Shown: positions 15,412 through 23,163, counted from the first letter of the stretch. The stretch: 25,634 bases of DNA from Acetobacteraceae bacterium (GCA_947478535.1 CANJXD010000012.1:1-25634); one strand, 5' to 3'. The notes: generated by a model not told the origin, from the letters alone. Translations and numbers: made by a program.

Positions 15412-16212
15412 ATGTTCGCAGCCGCCGAGACCCGTGAAGCCCGGATCGCCGGCGCCGCGAGCCTGCTTGCCGATATCCGGCGCGGCCGGCGGGACAAGCC
15501 GCCAGGCCTGCCCCAGCCGCTGCAACCCGCCGACCAAGTGGAGGCGGAAGCCATGCAGCTCGCCACCTATGCCGCCATGGGCTGGAAGATCGGCGGCTGG
15601 AAGGTCGGCCGTTCCGCCGACATGACCTTCGCCGCACCGGTCGCCGATACGATGACCACCGAGGTCTCCGCCACCACGCTCCGCCTGCCGCTCGGCGCGG
15701 GGATGGAACTGGAATGCGCGCTGCGCCTCAAGCGCGCCCTGACGCGGGCGGAGCTGGAAGGCCTGACGATGGCGGCGCTGCCAGACCTCGCCGATCTCGT
15801 CATGCTGTTCGAGTTGGTGGAGTCCCGCTACGCCGCCGGCCATCCGCAGAATCCCCTGGAAAGGCTGGCGGATTGCGTGCTGAATCACAGCGTCGTCGTC
15901 GGCCCTGCCACCGGCGCCTGGACCTGGGCGGATATCGAACAGGCGGCGATGCGTCTGACCGTCGATGGCATCGAGGTGGCCAAGCACGCCGGCTCCCATG
16001 CCGCCCCCCACCGGGCGATGCCGCTGGAGCCCCTGGTGATGGCCTGGCGCGACCGCTGCCTTGGCATAGGCCACCTTCCCCAGGCTGGGGAGGTGGTGAC
16101 GCTTGGCAGCCTGACGGGGCTGCTGCCGGTGCCGGCCGCGGGCGGCGTGCTGGTCGGCGAATTGGCCGGGCGGGGGACGCTCGAGATCAAGGTCGGGCCG
16201 CTTGGTGCCTGA
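15412..16212 (+). CDS. 2-keto-4-pentenoate hydratase / fumarylacetoacetase-like protein
   Basis: A 266-residue protein of the MhpD/DmpE/DmpH hydratase-decarboxylase branch of the FAH superfamily. It shows GWKIGGWKVG near residues 56-65, the metal-binding region MELECALRLKRAL near 98-112, LFELVESRY near 132-140, and ADCVLNHSVVVGP. In meta-cleavage pathways such enzymes add water to 2-hydroxypenta-2,4-dienoate or decarboxylate 4-oxalocrotonate. No partner genes of a meta pathway (aldolase, semialdehyde dehydrogenase, extradiol dioxygenase) are visible nearby, so it may be an isolated enzyme acting on another 2-oxo acid. Starts at an ATG with GGAGAC upstream; 76 bp upstream of uppP on the same strand. 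Confidence 0.82.
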   Translation: MFAAAETREARIAGAASLLADIRRGRRDKPPGLPQPLQPADQVEAEAMQLATYAAMGWKIGGWKVGRSADMTFAAPVADTMTTEVSATTLRLPLGAGMELECALRLKRALTRAELEGLTMAALPDLADLVMLFELVESRYAAGHPQNPLERLADCVLNHSVVVGPATGAWTWADIEQAAMRLTVDGIEVAKHAGSHAAPHRAMPLEPLVMAWRDRCLGIGHLPQAGEVVTLGSLTGLLPVPAAGGVLVGELAGRGTLEIKVGPLGA

Positions 16213-16288
16213 TGATGCTCAGGGCGGGCGTTGGCGCGGCGCGGCGCGGGGGGGTATCACCGCCTCCCGCCCGGAGTGACCCGCGCCC

Positions 16289-17092
16289 ATGGACGCACCC
16301 GCCCTGCTTTCCGCCCTGCTGATGGGCATCATCGAGGGACTGACCGAGTTCCTGCCGATTTCCTCCACCGGGCATCTGATCCTGCTCGGGGAATTGCTGG
16401 GCTTCCAGGGTCCGCCCGGCAAGGTGTTCGAGATTACGATCCAGCTGGGCGCCATCCTGGCCGTGGTGGTGGTGTTCTGGCCGACCCTGATGTCCCTGCT
16501 GCTGAAGGCCTGGCGGCCGGGGCCTGAACGCTTCTACGCGCAGAACCTGATCCTTGCCTTCCTGCCTGCGGCGGTGATCGGCGCCACCCTGCACGGCACC
16601 ATCACGCGGCTGCTGTTCAACCCCTATGTCGTGTCCGTCGCGCTGATCGTGGGTGGCGTCGCCATCATCGCCATCGAACGCTTCCGCCGCACGCCGAGCA
16701 TCCACACGGTGCCGCAGATCGGGCCTCTGGCGGCGCTGATCATCGGCTTCGGCCAGGCGCTGGCGATGATCCCGGGCACCTCCCGATCCGGGGCCACCAT
16801 CATCACGGCGCTGCTGATCGGGGTGGACCGGAAGGTGGCGGCCGAATTTTCCTTCGTCCTGGCGATCCCGACCATGGTGGCCGCCACTGCCTACAGCCTG
16901 TTCAAGGCGCGGGCGGAGCTGGAATTCTCCGGCCTCGCGCAGATCGGCGTCGGCTTTTTCACGGCGTTTGTCGTGGCGCTGGTGGTGGTGCGCTGGGTGC
17001 TCGCGGTGATCGGGCGGATGGGGTTCACCCCGTTCGGCTGGTACCGCATCGCACTCGGCAGCGTGATGCTGGGCTTCCTGCTGACGCGGTAG
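16289..17092 (+). CDS. uppP: undecaprenyl-diphosphatase UppP (BacA)
   Basis: A 267-residue integral membrane enzyme that removes a phosphate from undecaprenyl diphosphate to recycle the lipid carrier of peptidoglycan and O-antigen synthesis. Both family motifs are present: EGLTEFLPISSTGHL at 16-30 (Glu16, Glu20, Ser26, His29) and PGTSRSGATI at 162-171 (Arg167). Eight hydrophobic segments span the rest, and length matches the family. The gene is preceded by a seven-G run near 16247 and starts at ATG 16289. Overproduction in other bacteria gives bacitracin tolerance, but here it is presumably a housekeeping gene. Confidence 0.97.
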   Translation: MDAPALLSALLMGIIEGLTEFLPISSTGHLILLGELLGFQGPPGKVFEITIQLGAILAVVVVFWPTLMSLLLKAWRPGPERFYAQNLILAFLPAAVIGATLHGTITRLLFNPYVVSVALIVGGVAIIAIERFRRTPSIHTVPQIGPLAALIIGFGQALAMIPGTSRSGATIITALLIGVDRKVAAEFSFVLAIPTMVAATAYSLFKARAELEFSGLAQIGVGFFTAFVVALVVVRWVLAVIGRMGFTPFGWYRIALGSVMLGFLLTR

Positions 17093-17202
17093 TTGGGCCT
17101 GCTTCGGCCAGCCGAACCCGCCCGGCGCGGCCAAAGCTTGTGCTGAATCACCGGGGCAGCCATCTTGCGGGGATGACTCGCCCTCGGAGCCGGACCCCCC
17201 TC

Positions 17203-17712
17203 ATGCGCCGCCTCACCCTTCTCGCCGCTCCCCTTGGGCTGCTGCTCGCCATGCCGGCCGCAGCGCAGCACTGGAATGACACCGGCCCCGGCAAGGACCT
17301 GATGACCTCCACCGGGGTTGATTTCGACGCCTTCCGCCAGCGCCTGCCCGCCGCGCAGCCAAGCTTCAGCGCCGCCGCCCCAGCCACCGGGCTTGGCCAG
17401 CAGCAGGCGCGCGGGCCGATCCCGATCCTGGATTGGGTGCCGCCCCCGCCCGTGCCGGTGACACCAACGACGACGCGCCGGCGCAGCAGTTCTACGGCCT
17501 ATGCCGCCCCGCGCCGGACGTCCCGGCGGGCGGTGGAGCCGGTGTCCTCGATGGACCCGCAGCCGCTGACCCCCTCGGTGCAGCCGGTCTCGGCGGGCTC
17601 CGAAGTCGAGCGGTCCCTGGCGGAGCGGGAGCGGGAGCTCGACCGCCTGCGCCGCATTCTCGAAGAAGACCGCCTGCGCTACCAGCAGCGCCAGCAGCCG
17701 CAGCTGCGATAG
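17203..17712 (+). CDS. secreted protein with C-terminal coiled coil, function unknown
   Basis: A 169-residue protein starting with a clear signal peptide (MRRLTLLAAPLGLLLAMPAA, cleavage near AAAQ). I chose ATG 17203; upstream in-frame ATGs at 17140 and 17173 only add a polar extension. The mature part is low-complexity, rich in Pro, Ala, Ser, Thr and Arg (residues about 40-125), and the tail is a charged helix likely to be a coiled coil (SLAERERELDRLRRILEEDR, about 138-157) ending QQRQQPQLR. I do not recognise a family. A strong terminator follows 20 bp after the stop. It may be an envelope scaffold or adaptor, but this is a guess. Confidence 0.7.
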   Translation: MRRLTLLAAPLGLLLAMPAAAQHWNDTGPGKDLMTSTGVDFDAFRQRLPAAQPSFSAAAPATGLGQQQARGPIPILDWVPPPPVPVTPTTTRRRSSSTAYAAPRRTSRRAVEPVSSMDPQPLTPSVQPVSAGSEVERSLAERERELDRLRRILEEDRLRYQQRQQPQLR

Positions 17713-17725
17713 CGCCATGGGGGGG

Positions 17726-17759
17726 CCATCTGGGGCGCACCAGATGGGCGCCCCTTTTT
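17726..17759 (+). terminator. Rho-independent terminator with an overlapping alternative hairpin
   Basis: GGGGCGC (17732-17738) and GCGCCCC (17748-17754) form a 7-bp stem followed by five T, a classic terminator for the plus strand. The segment also contains CCATCTGG (17726-17733) and CCAGATGG (17740-17747), a perfect 8-bp inverted repeat that overlaps the first stem and cannot form with it. It lies between convergent genes. Confidence 0.75.
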
Positions 17760-17775
17760 CGGCGTGCCGTTTCGG

Positions 17776-18414
17776 TTACGCCGCCACGTAGTCCGCCTCG
17801 GTCCGCGCGCGGACTTCGTCGGCGGAAACGCCCGGCGCCATCTCGACCAGCCGCATTGGCGCATCGCCCTTCTTGTCGATGGCGAAGACGCCGAGATCCG
17901 TCACCACCAGATCGACCACGCGCCGGCCGGTCAGCGGCAGGTTGCAGGCGCGGAGCAGCTTCGCCGAGGCGCCGGCATTGTGCTCCATCAGCACGATCAC
18001 CTTCTTGACGCCGGCGACCAGGTCCATCGCGCCGCCCATCCCCTTGACCATCTTGCCGGGGATCATCCAGTTCGCGAGGTCGCCATTCTGCGCGACCTGC
18101 AGGGCGCCCAGGATCGACAGGTCGATATGCCCGCCGCGGATCATCCCGAAGCTCTGCGCGCTGTCGAAGAAGCTGCTGGTCGGCAGGGCGGTGATGGTCT
18201 GCTTGCCGGCATTGATGAGGTCCGCATCCTCCTCCCCCTCATAGGGGAAGGGGCCGAGGCCGAGCATGCCGTTCTCGCTCTGCAGCTGCACCGTCATCCC
18301 CGTGGGGACGTGGTTGGCCACCAGCGTCGGGATGCCGATGCCGAGGTTGACGTAGAAGCCGTCCTGCAATTCGCGGGCGGCGCGGGCGGCCATCTGGTCA
18401 CGGGTCCAGGGCAT
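17776..18414 (-). CDS. scoB: 3-oxoacid CoA-transferase subunit B
   Basis: A 212-residue beta subunit of a SCOT-type family I CoA transferase, which moves CoA from succinyl-CoA to acetoacetate or a related 3-oxoacid. The catalytic glutamate is in [14 protein letters not shown] (Glu47), which forms the acyl-CoA thioester. [15 protein letters not shown] near 25-39 and [22 protein letters not shown] are typical of the subunit. The start lies 13 bp downstream of the scoA stop, so the two genes form an operon. The C-terminal tail ends EADYVAA. The substrate could be acetoacetate (ScoAB) or 3-oxoadipate (PcaIJ); these differ little by eye. Confidence 0.93.
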   Translation of the reverse strand: MPWTRDQMAARAARELQDGFYVNLGIGIPTLVANHVPTGMTVQLQSENGMLGLGPFPYEGEEDADLINAGKQTITALPTSSFFDSAQSFGMIRGGHIDLSILGALQVAQNGDLANWMIPGKMVKGMGGAMDLVAGVKKVIVLMEHNAGASAKLLRACNLPLTGRRVVDLVVTDLGVFAIDKKGDAPMRLVEMAPGVSADEVRARTEADYVAA

Positions 18415-18427
18415 GGTCGTCTTCTCC

Positions 18428-19165
18428 TCAGGCCTGCGATTCGGCGCCGGCGGCGGCAGCGGCCGGGTGCTTGCGGACCGTGCGCTGTTCGATGCGCTTA
18501 TCGAATTCCGCGGGCAGCGTGATCATCCGCTTCACGAAGATGCCGGGGGTGTGGATGTCATCCGCATCGATCTCCCCGGGGCGGACCAGGTGTTCGACCT
18601 GCGCGACCGTCACCTTCGCCGCCGTCGCCATGATCGGGTTGAAGTTCCGCGCCGTCTTGCGGTAGCGGAGGTTGCCCTCGTGGTCGCCCATATAGGCGTG
18701 GATCACGGCGATATCGGCCAACAGGCCGCGTTCCATGATGAAGTGCTCGCCGTCGAATTCGCGGACTTCCTTGCCCTCCGCCACAGCCGTGCCGTAGCCG
18801 GTCTTGGTGAAGAAGGCGGGCACGCCCGCGCCACCGGCGCGGATGCGCTCCGCCAGCGTGCCCTGCGGGTTGAACTCGATCTCCAACTCGCCCGCCAGGA
18901 ACTGCTTCGCGAAGGTCGCATTCTCCCCCACATAGGAGCTGATCATCTTCCGGATCTGGCGCGTCTCCAGCAGCATGCCGAGGCCGGCGCCATCGATGCC
19001 CGCATTGTTGGAGATGACCGTCAGGTCCTTCACGCCGCTTTCGCGGATCGCTTCGATGAGCACCGAGGGAATGCCGCAGAGGCCGAAGCCACCGGACATG
19101 ATGGTCATGCCGTCCTTGAGCAGGCCGGCGAGGGCTGCCTTGGCATCGGGGTAGATCTTTCGCAT
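18428..19165 (-). CDS. scoA: 3-oxoacid CoA-transferase subunit A
   Basis: A 245-residue alpha subunit of the same transferase. It has the CoA-transferase family I motif [16 protein letters not shown] near 20-36, [11 protein letters not shown], and [17 protein letters not shown], then [23 protein letters not shown] 19165 is preceded by GGAGAG at good spacing; longer in-frame extensions run into the upstream tRNA gene region and are not credible. It is first of the scoA-scoB pair. A tRNA gene and a strong terminator separate it from the catabolic cluster on its right, so it has its own promoter in 19166-19324. Confidence 0.93.
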   Translation of the reverse strand: MRKIYPDAKAALAGLLKDGMTIMSGGFGLCGIPSVLIEAIRESGVKDLTVISNNAGIDGAGLGMLLETRQIRKMISSYVGENATFAKQFLAGELEIEFNPQGTLAERIRAGGAGVPAFFTKTGYGTAVAEGKEVREFDGEHFIMERGLLADIAVIHAYMGDHEGNLRYRKTARNFNPIMATAAKVTVAQVEHLVRPGEIDADDIHTPGIFVKRMITLPAEFDKRIEQRTVRKHPAAAAAGAESQA

Positions 19166-19276
19166 GCGCACTCTCCGGCCGGGGTTCGCGGTGGGGCGGA
19201 ACCTATGCGCTGACGTGACCTTCGGAAAGGGGGCTGGGCCGAAAGGGGATTGGGCGGAAACCGGCTTGGGGGAGGC

Positions 19277-19305
19277 TTGCGCACCCCGAACTCGGCGGCT
19301 ATACG
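19277..19305 (+). promoter_or_regulatory. promoter of the tRNA-Ala gene
   Basis: TTGCGC (19277-19282) and TATACG (19300-19305) are separated by 17 bp and lie 20 bp before the mature tRNA 5' end, a good match to a housekeeping promoter. Confidence 0.55.
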
Positions 19306-19324
19306 GCCGGCCTCCCAATACTAC

Positions 19325-19400
19325 GGGGCCATAGCTCAGTTGGTAGAGCGCTTGAATGGCATTCAAGAGGTCTGGGGTTCGACTCCCCATGGCTCCACCA
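19325..19400 (+). tRNA. tRNA-Ala (anticodon GGC)
   Basis: A 76-base tRNA with the CCA end encoded. The acceptor stem GGGGCCA pairs with TGGCTCC and includes the G3-U70 wobble that marks alanine tRNAs. The D arm has AGCTCAGTTGGTAGAGC, the anticodon arm CTTGA-ATGGCAT-TCAAG places GGC at 34-36, and the T arm is CTGGGGTTCGACTCCCCAT. It decodes GCC/GCU. It stands alone, with its own promoter and terminator. I found no second copy of its 3' end in the window, so no sign that it serves as an integration site here. Confidence 0.97.
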
Positions 19401-19404
19401 GTTC

Positions 19405-19442
19405 AAACCGCCGGTCCCGAATATTCGGGACTGGCGGTTTTT
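19405..19442 (+). terminator. very strong Rho-independent terminator after the tRNA
   Basis: A 17-bp stem (19405-19421 with 19424-19440, one G-T wobble) is centred on the palindrome CCCGAATATTCGGG and followed by five T (19438-19442). It begins five bases after the tRNA. The arms start with AAA and end in TTT, so it should also stop transcription arriving on the minus strand from the catabolic cluster. Confidence 0.92.
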
Positions 19443-19480
19443 CGTTGAGGGGGGCGGCGGGGCTCGCGACTGACGAAAAC

Positions 19481-20164
19481 TCAGCGATCGCCTTCCGCGG
19501 GGATCGCGACCCAGGCGCGGAAATCATCGCTGGCGGGCACGGCGCCGCTGGCGATCAGCCCGCGCCACAGGCCCGCGGCGTGGACCAGGTTGGGCAGGCC
19601 GGCGGGCTGCACCGTGAGGCACATGGCCTCCGCCATGCCGGCTTCCGGCGCGCCGGCGGCATAGGCGGCGCGGAGGTAGCGTTCCACCCCGGCGCCGTCC
19701 CGCCGCGCCGTGCAGGCCGCCAGCATCGCCATGGCGCGGCGCGCGGGTGGCACCTCCGGCACCAGGGCTTGCAGCGCCGCCGCTTCCGCCGCCGCGCCGT
19801 CCCAGCCCGGCAATTGCCCGGCCCAGGCATCGGCCGCGAAATCGAAGCGCGTGCGGCCGAAGGCGAAGGCGGAAAGCCGCAGCGCCGCTTCCACCCCCGC
19901 CACGCCGCCACCGGCTTCTCGGTAGCGGCGGACATGGTGGCGCGCTGTCGGGCTGCCGACGGTAGCGACGATGACGAGCCAGAGGAATTCCTTGTCCTCC
20001 GCCGGCAGCGCCACCGGTTGCAGGGCGAGCCGCCCATAGGCGGCCTCGTAGCTTTCCGCGAATTCCGGCGAGAGCAGGCGGAACAGCCCATGATGCGGCA
20101 GCAGGTAGCCACGCTTCGCGCGCGCCGCCTCCAGCCCTTCGACGAAGCCGTCCCGCACGCTCAT
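19481..20164 (-). CDS. carboxymuconolactone decarboxylase (CMD/AhpD-fold)-like protein
   Basis: A 227-residue soluble protein made of two AhpD-like helical halves. The first has AEDKEFLWLVIVATVGSPTA with a HHVRRYREAGG segment about residues 55-90, the second ARRAMAMLAACTARRDGAGV to RYLRAAYAAGAPEAGMAEAM. The redox CxxC of AhpD is absent. It could be a gamma-carboxymuconolactone decarboxylase-like enzyme or a paralogue of unknown reaction. I chose ATG 20164, seven bases past the Bug receptor stop, over an upstream start that would overlap that gene. It is the last gene of the catabolic cluster, close to the terminator at 19405. Confidence 0.7.
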   Translation of the reverse strand: MSVRDGFVEGLEAARAKRGYLLPHHGLFRLLSPEFAESYEAAYGRLALQPVALPAEDKEFLWLVIVATVGSPTARHHVRRYREAGGGVAGVEAALRLSAFAFGRTRFDFAADAWAGQLPGWDGAAAEAAALQALVPEVPPARRAMAMLAACTARRDGAGVERYLRAAYAAGAPEAGMAEAMCLTVQPAGLPNLVHAAGLWRGLIASGAVPASDDFRAWVAIPAEGDR

Positions 20165-20171
20165 CGCACCA

Positions 20172-21161
20172 TCAATCCGCGAACTGGCCCGCCGCCTGCA
20201 GGATCGGGCGCCAGCGCTCGATCTCGGCGGCGAGGTGGGCGCGATGGACATCCGGGTTCTGGCGCGATTCCGGCTCCGGCGGGCTGCCCAGCTCATTCAG
20301 CCGGGCGACCACGCGGGCGTCCTTCAGCGCGTTCCGCAGCGCGAGGTTCAGGCGGTCGATGATCGGGCGCGGCGTGCCACGCGGCGCGTAGAGGCCGTGC
20401 CAGATGGAGACCTCGAAGCCCGGCAGCCCGGCCTGGCCGGCAGTCGGCACGCCCGGTACCTGCGGCAGCGGTGCCGGCGTGGTGACGGCCATCGCCTTGA
20501 CGCTGCGCGCCTGGATGAACGGAATGGCGCTGGTGGTCTGGTCGCAATAGATGTCGATCCGCCCGCCGATCATCTCGGGATAGACGGGGCCCGAACCGCG
20601 GAAGGTGATGGCGGTCAGCCCGATACCGAGGGAGGCCTGCAACAGCGTGCCGCAAAGCTGGCTGGCGGAGCCGAGCCCGGCATTGGCCAGGTTCACCCGG
20701 TCCCCACGCTCGCGGATGAAGCGCAGCATGTCGCCGAAAGTCTCGCCTTCGAAATTCGGCCGCGTCACCCACACCATCGGCGTGGGCGTCACCAGGCCGA
20801 TGGTCTCGAAGCTGGTCAGCGGGTTGTAGGGCAGGCTGCGATACAGCGTGGCGGCCGTCGCCATGCCGATATTGTGCAGCAGCAGCGACTGCCCATCCGG
20901 CCGCGCCTGCGCCACGCGGTTCACGCCGATGGTGCCGCCGCCGCCGCCGACATTCTCAATCACCACATTGGTGCCGAGGTCACGGCCCATCGCCTCGCCC
21001 ACCATGCGGCCCACGGCATCCGTGGGGCCACCTGGGGCGAAGGGAATCATCAGCGAGATGGGCCCGTTCGGGAAGCTCTGCGCCCGCGCGGCGCCGGGCA
21101 GCAGGAAGGGCGCGGCCAGTGCCGCGGCGAGCGCCATTCGGCGCGCGATCTTGATGCTCAT
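20172..21161 (-). CDS. Bug-family tripartite tricarboxylate transporter substrate-binding protein
   Basis: A 329-residue secreted receptor, second of its family in the window. The signal peptide is MSIKIARRMALAAALAAPFL with cleavage near ARAQS. Family motifs are FPNGPISLMIPFAPGGPTD, VVIENVGGGGGTIGVNRVAQ and ARPDGQSLLLHN. The start at 21161 has a GGGAGA ribosome-binding site; an in-frame ATG at 21197 adds twelve charged residues and no better signal. No TctA/TctB permease genes follow. Its position inside the ring-cleavage cluster suggests an aromatic acid or ring-fission-related ligand. It is distinct in sequence from the receptor at 1504. Confidence 0.93.
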   Translation of the reverse strand: MSIKIARRMALAAALAAPFLLPGAARAQSFPNGPISLMIPFAPGGPTDAVGRMVGEAMGRDLGTNVVIENVGGGGGTIGVNRVAQARPDGQSLLLHNIGMATAATLYRSLPYNPLTSFETIGLVTPTPMVWVTRPNFEGETFGDMLRFIRERGDRVNLANAGLGSASQLCGTLLQASLGIGLTAITFRGSGPVYPEMIGGRIDIYCDQTTSAIPFIQARSVKAMAVTTPAPLPQVPGVPTAGQAGLPGFEVSIWHGLYAPRGTPRPIIDRLNLALRNALKDARVVARLNELGSPPEPESRQNPDVHRAHLAAEIERWRPILQAAGQFAD

Positions 21162-21228
21162 GGTCCGTCTCCCTGGATCTTTTTCGGTAGCAATCATCTG
21201 GACGCGAGGGCGGCCTATCCAATCAGCG

Positions 21229-21260
21229 GCGGCGGCGGCTGTCCATGCAGCCGCCGCCGC
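21229..21260 (-). other. 13-bp perfect intergenic hairpin between BKACE and Bug genes
   Basis: GCGGCGGCGGCTG (21229-21241) and CAGCCGCCGCCGC (21248-21260) form a perfect 13-bp stem with a six-base loop. It starts 9 bases after the BKACE stop in transcription direction. No T run follows on either strand, so it is not a simple terminator; it may set mRNA stability or lower expression of the downstream receptor. Confidence 0.6.
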
Positions 21261-21269
21261 GCTTCGCCT

Positions 21270-22160
21270 TCAGCGGCTCCAGCCGCCGACCTGCGCCAAT
21301 TCGGCGCGGGCTTCGGCCGCCGTCATCGGCTCCACGCCCATCTCCCGCAGCAGGCGCACGGCGCGCTCCACCAGCACGGTGTTGCTCGTCGCGAGCTCGC
21401 CCTTGTTGAGGTAGATGTTGTCTTCAAGTCCCACGCGGACGTGCCCGCCCAGCAGCAGCGCCTGCATCAGCATCGGGAATTCCATCCGCCCGATGGCGAA
21501 GGCGGCCCAGGGGCTGCCGGGGGGCAGGATGGAGCGTGCGTAGTTCAGCGTCTCCGGGTTCCAGTCGAAGCCCCAGCGGATGCCCATGCAGACCTGGAAC
21601 AGGCAGGGGCCCTTCAGCACGCCCTGCTCCATCAGGTTCTTGGCGAGCCCGATATCGCCGCTGTCGAAAACCTCCAGCTCGGGGATGGTGCCGACGGAAT
21701 AGATCAGCTCCGCCATCTTCGTCACCGACCATGGCGCGTTGATGACGACGGCGGTGCCCGACCACATCGTGTTGAGGTCGAGCGTCGCGATCTCGGGCTT
21801 GAGGGCGACGATGTGCTCGACCCGCTTTTCCGGCGGCAGCAGCGTGGAATTCGGCCCCGCCACGCGGGGATTGTCCCGCGACGGATCGAAGCGCCCGCCC
21901 GGCCCGGTCGTCAGGTTGATGACGACATCGGTGGAGGAGGAGCGGATGCGGTCCACCACCTCCTTGTAGAGGTCGAGCGACATGGAGGGCTTGCCCGTCA
22001 CGGGGTCCCGCACATGGATATGCGCGACCGCCGCGCCGGCCTTCGCCGCATCGATCGCGGCATTGGCGATCTGTTCCGGCGTGATCGGCAGATGGGGGGT
22101 CTGCTCGGGGGTCGTGATGTTGCCCGTCACCGCGCAGGTGAGGATGACCTTGCGACGCAT
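21270..22160 (-). CDS. beta-keto acid cleavage enzyme (BKACE, DUF849 family)
   Basis: A 296-residue zinc enzyme of the family that includes 3-keto-5-aminohexanoate cleavage enzyme (Kce). The family condenses a beta-keto acid with acetyl-CoA to give acetoacetate and a new acyl-CoA. Visible marks are KVILTCAVTGN at the first strand, HIHVRD with zinc ligands His47 and His49, INLTTGPGG, and GHVRVGLEDNIY near the end, where the conserved Arg/Glu sit. I chose ATG 22160, the family-typical MRRKVILT start. It lies 4 bp downstream of a 35-aa small ORF, which in turn overlaps the dioxygenase stop, so it is probably co-translated with ring-cleavage genes. The substrate is unknown; subgroups use dehydrocarnitine, 3-keto-5-aminohexanoate, beta-ketoglutarate or beta-ketoadipate. 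Confidence 0.92.
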   Translation of the reverse strand: MRRKVILTCAVTGNITTPEQTPHLPITPEQIANAAIDAAKAGAAVAHIHVRDPVTGKPSMSLDLYKEVVDRIRSSSTDVVINLTTGPGGRFDPSRDNPRVAGPNSTLLPPEKRVEHIVALKPEIATLDLNTMWSGTAVVINAPWSVTKMAELIYSVGTIPELEVFDSGDIGLAKNLMEQGVLKGPCLFQVCMGIRWGFDWNPETLNYARSILPPGSPWAAFAIGRMEFPMLMQALLLGGHVRVGLEDNIYLNKGELATSNTVLVERAVRLLREMGVEPMTAAEARAELAQVGGWSR

Positions 22161-22164
22161 GGTG

Positions 22165-22272
22165 TCAGTCCTTCGCCGGCCCGCGGACGGGCCTGCCATT
22201 GGTGATATCGAGGAAGCGCGTGACGATCACGCGCGCGAAAAGCCCGGCCTTGCCGAAGGGCGGGACCAGCAT
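22165..22272 (-). CDS. small ORF, 35 residues, coupled between dioxygenase and BKACE
   Basis: The ATG shares one base with the dioxygenase stop (TGATG) and the TGA stop is 4 bp before the BKACE start, so a ribosome could pass through all three. The product begins MLVPPFGKAGLF, has RVIVTRFLDITNG in the middle and ends RPVRGPAKD; it is basic, with no clear membrane segment. I do not recognise it. It may be a real small protein, a leader that couples translation of BKACE, or the remnant of a larger gene. Confidence 0.45.
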   Translation of the reverse strand: MLVPPFGKAGLFARVIVTRFLDITNGRPVRGPAKD

Positions 22273-23162
22273 CAGGCGGCCCCCTCCTTCGGGATGCGGA
22301 ATTCATAGGTCAGGGTGGCCGGCCTGCCATCCTTTTTCGCGGCGTCCCAATCCGTCACCAGGCTGGCCTTCACGCCGAACACCGCATCTTCATGCAGATA
22401 CGGGTCGCCATCCTTGAAGATGTGGGTGATGAGGTCGCGGTAGCCCGGCTTCTTGATCCAGAAATGCACATGCGCCGGGCGCATCGGCCCGCGCCCCATG
22501 GCCGACAGCACGCGGCCGACGGGCCCGTCATGCGGCACCGGATAGGCGGCGGGCACCACGGTGGGGAAGGCGATCACGCCATCCGGGCCGGTCACGAAGC
22601 GGCCGCGCATGCTGTGTTCATCGCCGAGCTGGCTGTCGTAGAATCCCTCCGGCGAGGTGTGCCACGCATCGACCTGCGCGCCTTCGAGCGGCGCGCCCTG
22701 CTCGTCACAGATGCGGACGGAGACTTCGAGCAATTCGCCCACCACGCCGGGGGACATGTTGTCCCCGTTCCGCATCGCCGGCGGATTTTCGCGGTGGAAG
22801 GGGCCGAGTACCGTGGTCTCGCTGACCGAGGCATGGGTGCGGTGCGCGATGGCATCCACCAGCATCGACACGCCGAGGATGTCGGACAGCAGGATCACTT
22901 CCTGCCGCTTGTCGTCGCACCATCGACCGAGCTCGGACAGGAAGGCGACGCCCTTCTCCCATTCCTCCGGCGTCAGTTCCACGTCCCGCACGAAGTCATG
23001 CACATGGCGGATCAGCGCCGTCATCACGGTCTGCACGCGGGCATCCGCATCGGGGCGGATGCGGCCGAGCACGGCTGCCGTGAGGTTTTCGCTCGTATAG
23101 GTGACGTGGCCTTCGGTATGGCTATCGTGGCCTTCGGTATGGTTATCGTGGCCTTCGGCCAT
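22272..23162 (-). CDS. intradiol ring-cleavage dioxygenase (hydroxyquinol/catechol 1,2-dioxygenase)
   Basis: A 296-residue non-haem Fe(III) enzyme. The N-terminal dimerisation domain (about 25-115) reads SENLTAAVLGRI, TALIRHVHDFVRDVELTPEEW and ILGVSMLVDAI. The catalytic domain shows ETTVLGPF, VDAWHTSPEGFYD with iron ligand Tyr175, AAYPVPHDGPVG with Tyr207, and RPAHVHFWIKKPGY with His231 and His233 plus Arg228. It opens catechol or hydroxyquinol between the hydroxyls, giving muconate or maleylacetate; the overall look is closer to hydroxyquinol dioxygenases. The first 19 residues are an unusual His-rich repeat. GGAAGGAAA is the ribosome-binding site. It follows the MDR gene by 50 bp. Confidence 0.92.
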   Translation of the reverse strand: MAEGHDNHTEGHDSHTEGHVTYTSENLTAAVLGRIRPDADARVQTVMTALIRHVHDFVRDVELTPEEWEKGVAFLSELGRWCDDKRQEVILLSDILGVSMLVDAIAHRTHASVSETTVLGPFHRENPPAMRNGDNMSPGVVGELLEVSVRICDEQGAPLEGAQVDAWHTSPEGFYDSQLGDEHSMRGRFVTGPDGVIAFPTVVPAAYPVPHDGPVGRVLSAMGRGPMRPAHVHFWIKKPGYRDLITHIFKDGDPYLHEDAVFGVKASLVTDWDAAKKDGRPATLTYEFRIPKEGAA

Positions 23163-23163
23163 G
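23106..23163 (-). repeat. 21-bp tandem repeats coding a His-rich N-terminus
   Basis: A 21-bp unit (starts GTGGCCTTCGG on the plus strand) fills 23106-23126 and 23127-23147 with one mismatch, with a partial third copy at 23148-23163. On the minus strand it codes the heptads EGHDNHT and EGHDSHT, then EGHVTYT. This puts five His in the first 19 residues of the dioxygenase. Confidence 0.9.

Noticed and set aside
19325..19400. tRNA-Ala as attachment site of an integrated element
   Set aside because: No integrase is nearby and no second copy of the tRNA 3' end is visible within the window.
20235..22205. 656-codon plus-strand frame across Bug receptor and BKACE genes
   Set aside because: It runs across two well-recognised minus-strand genes and their intergenic hairpin; composition is His/Arg/Gly-rich and meaningless.
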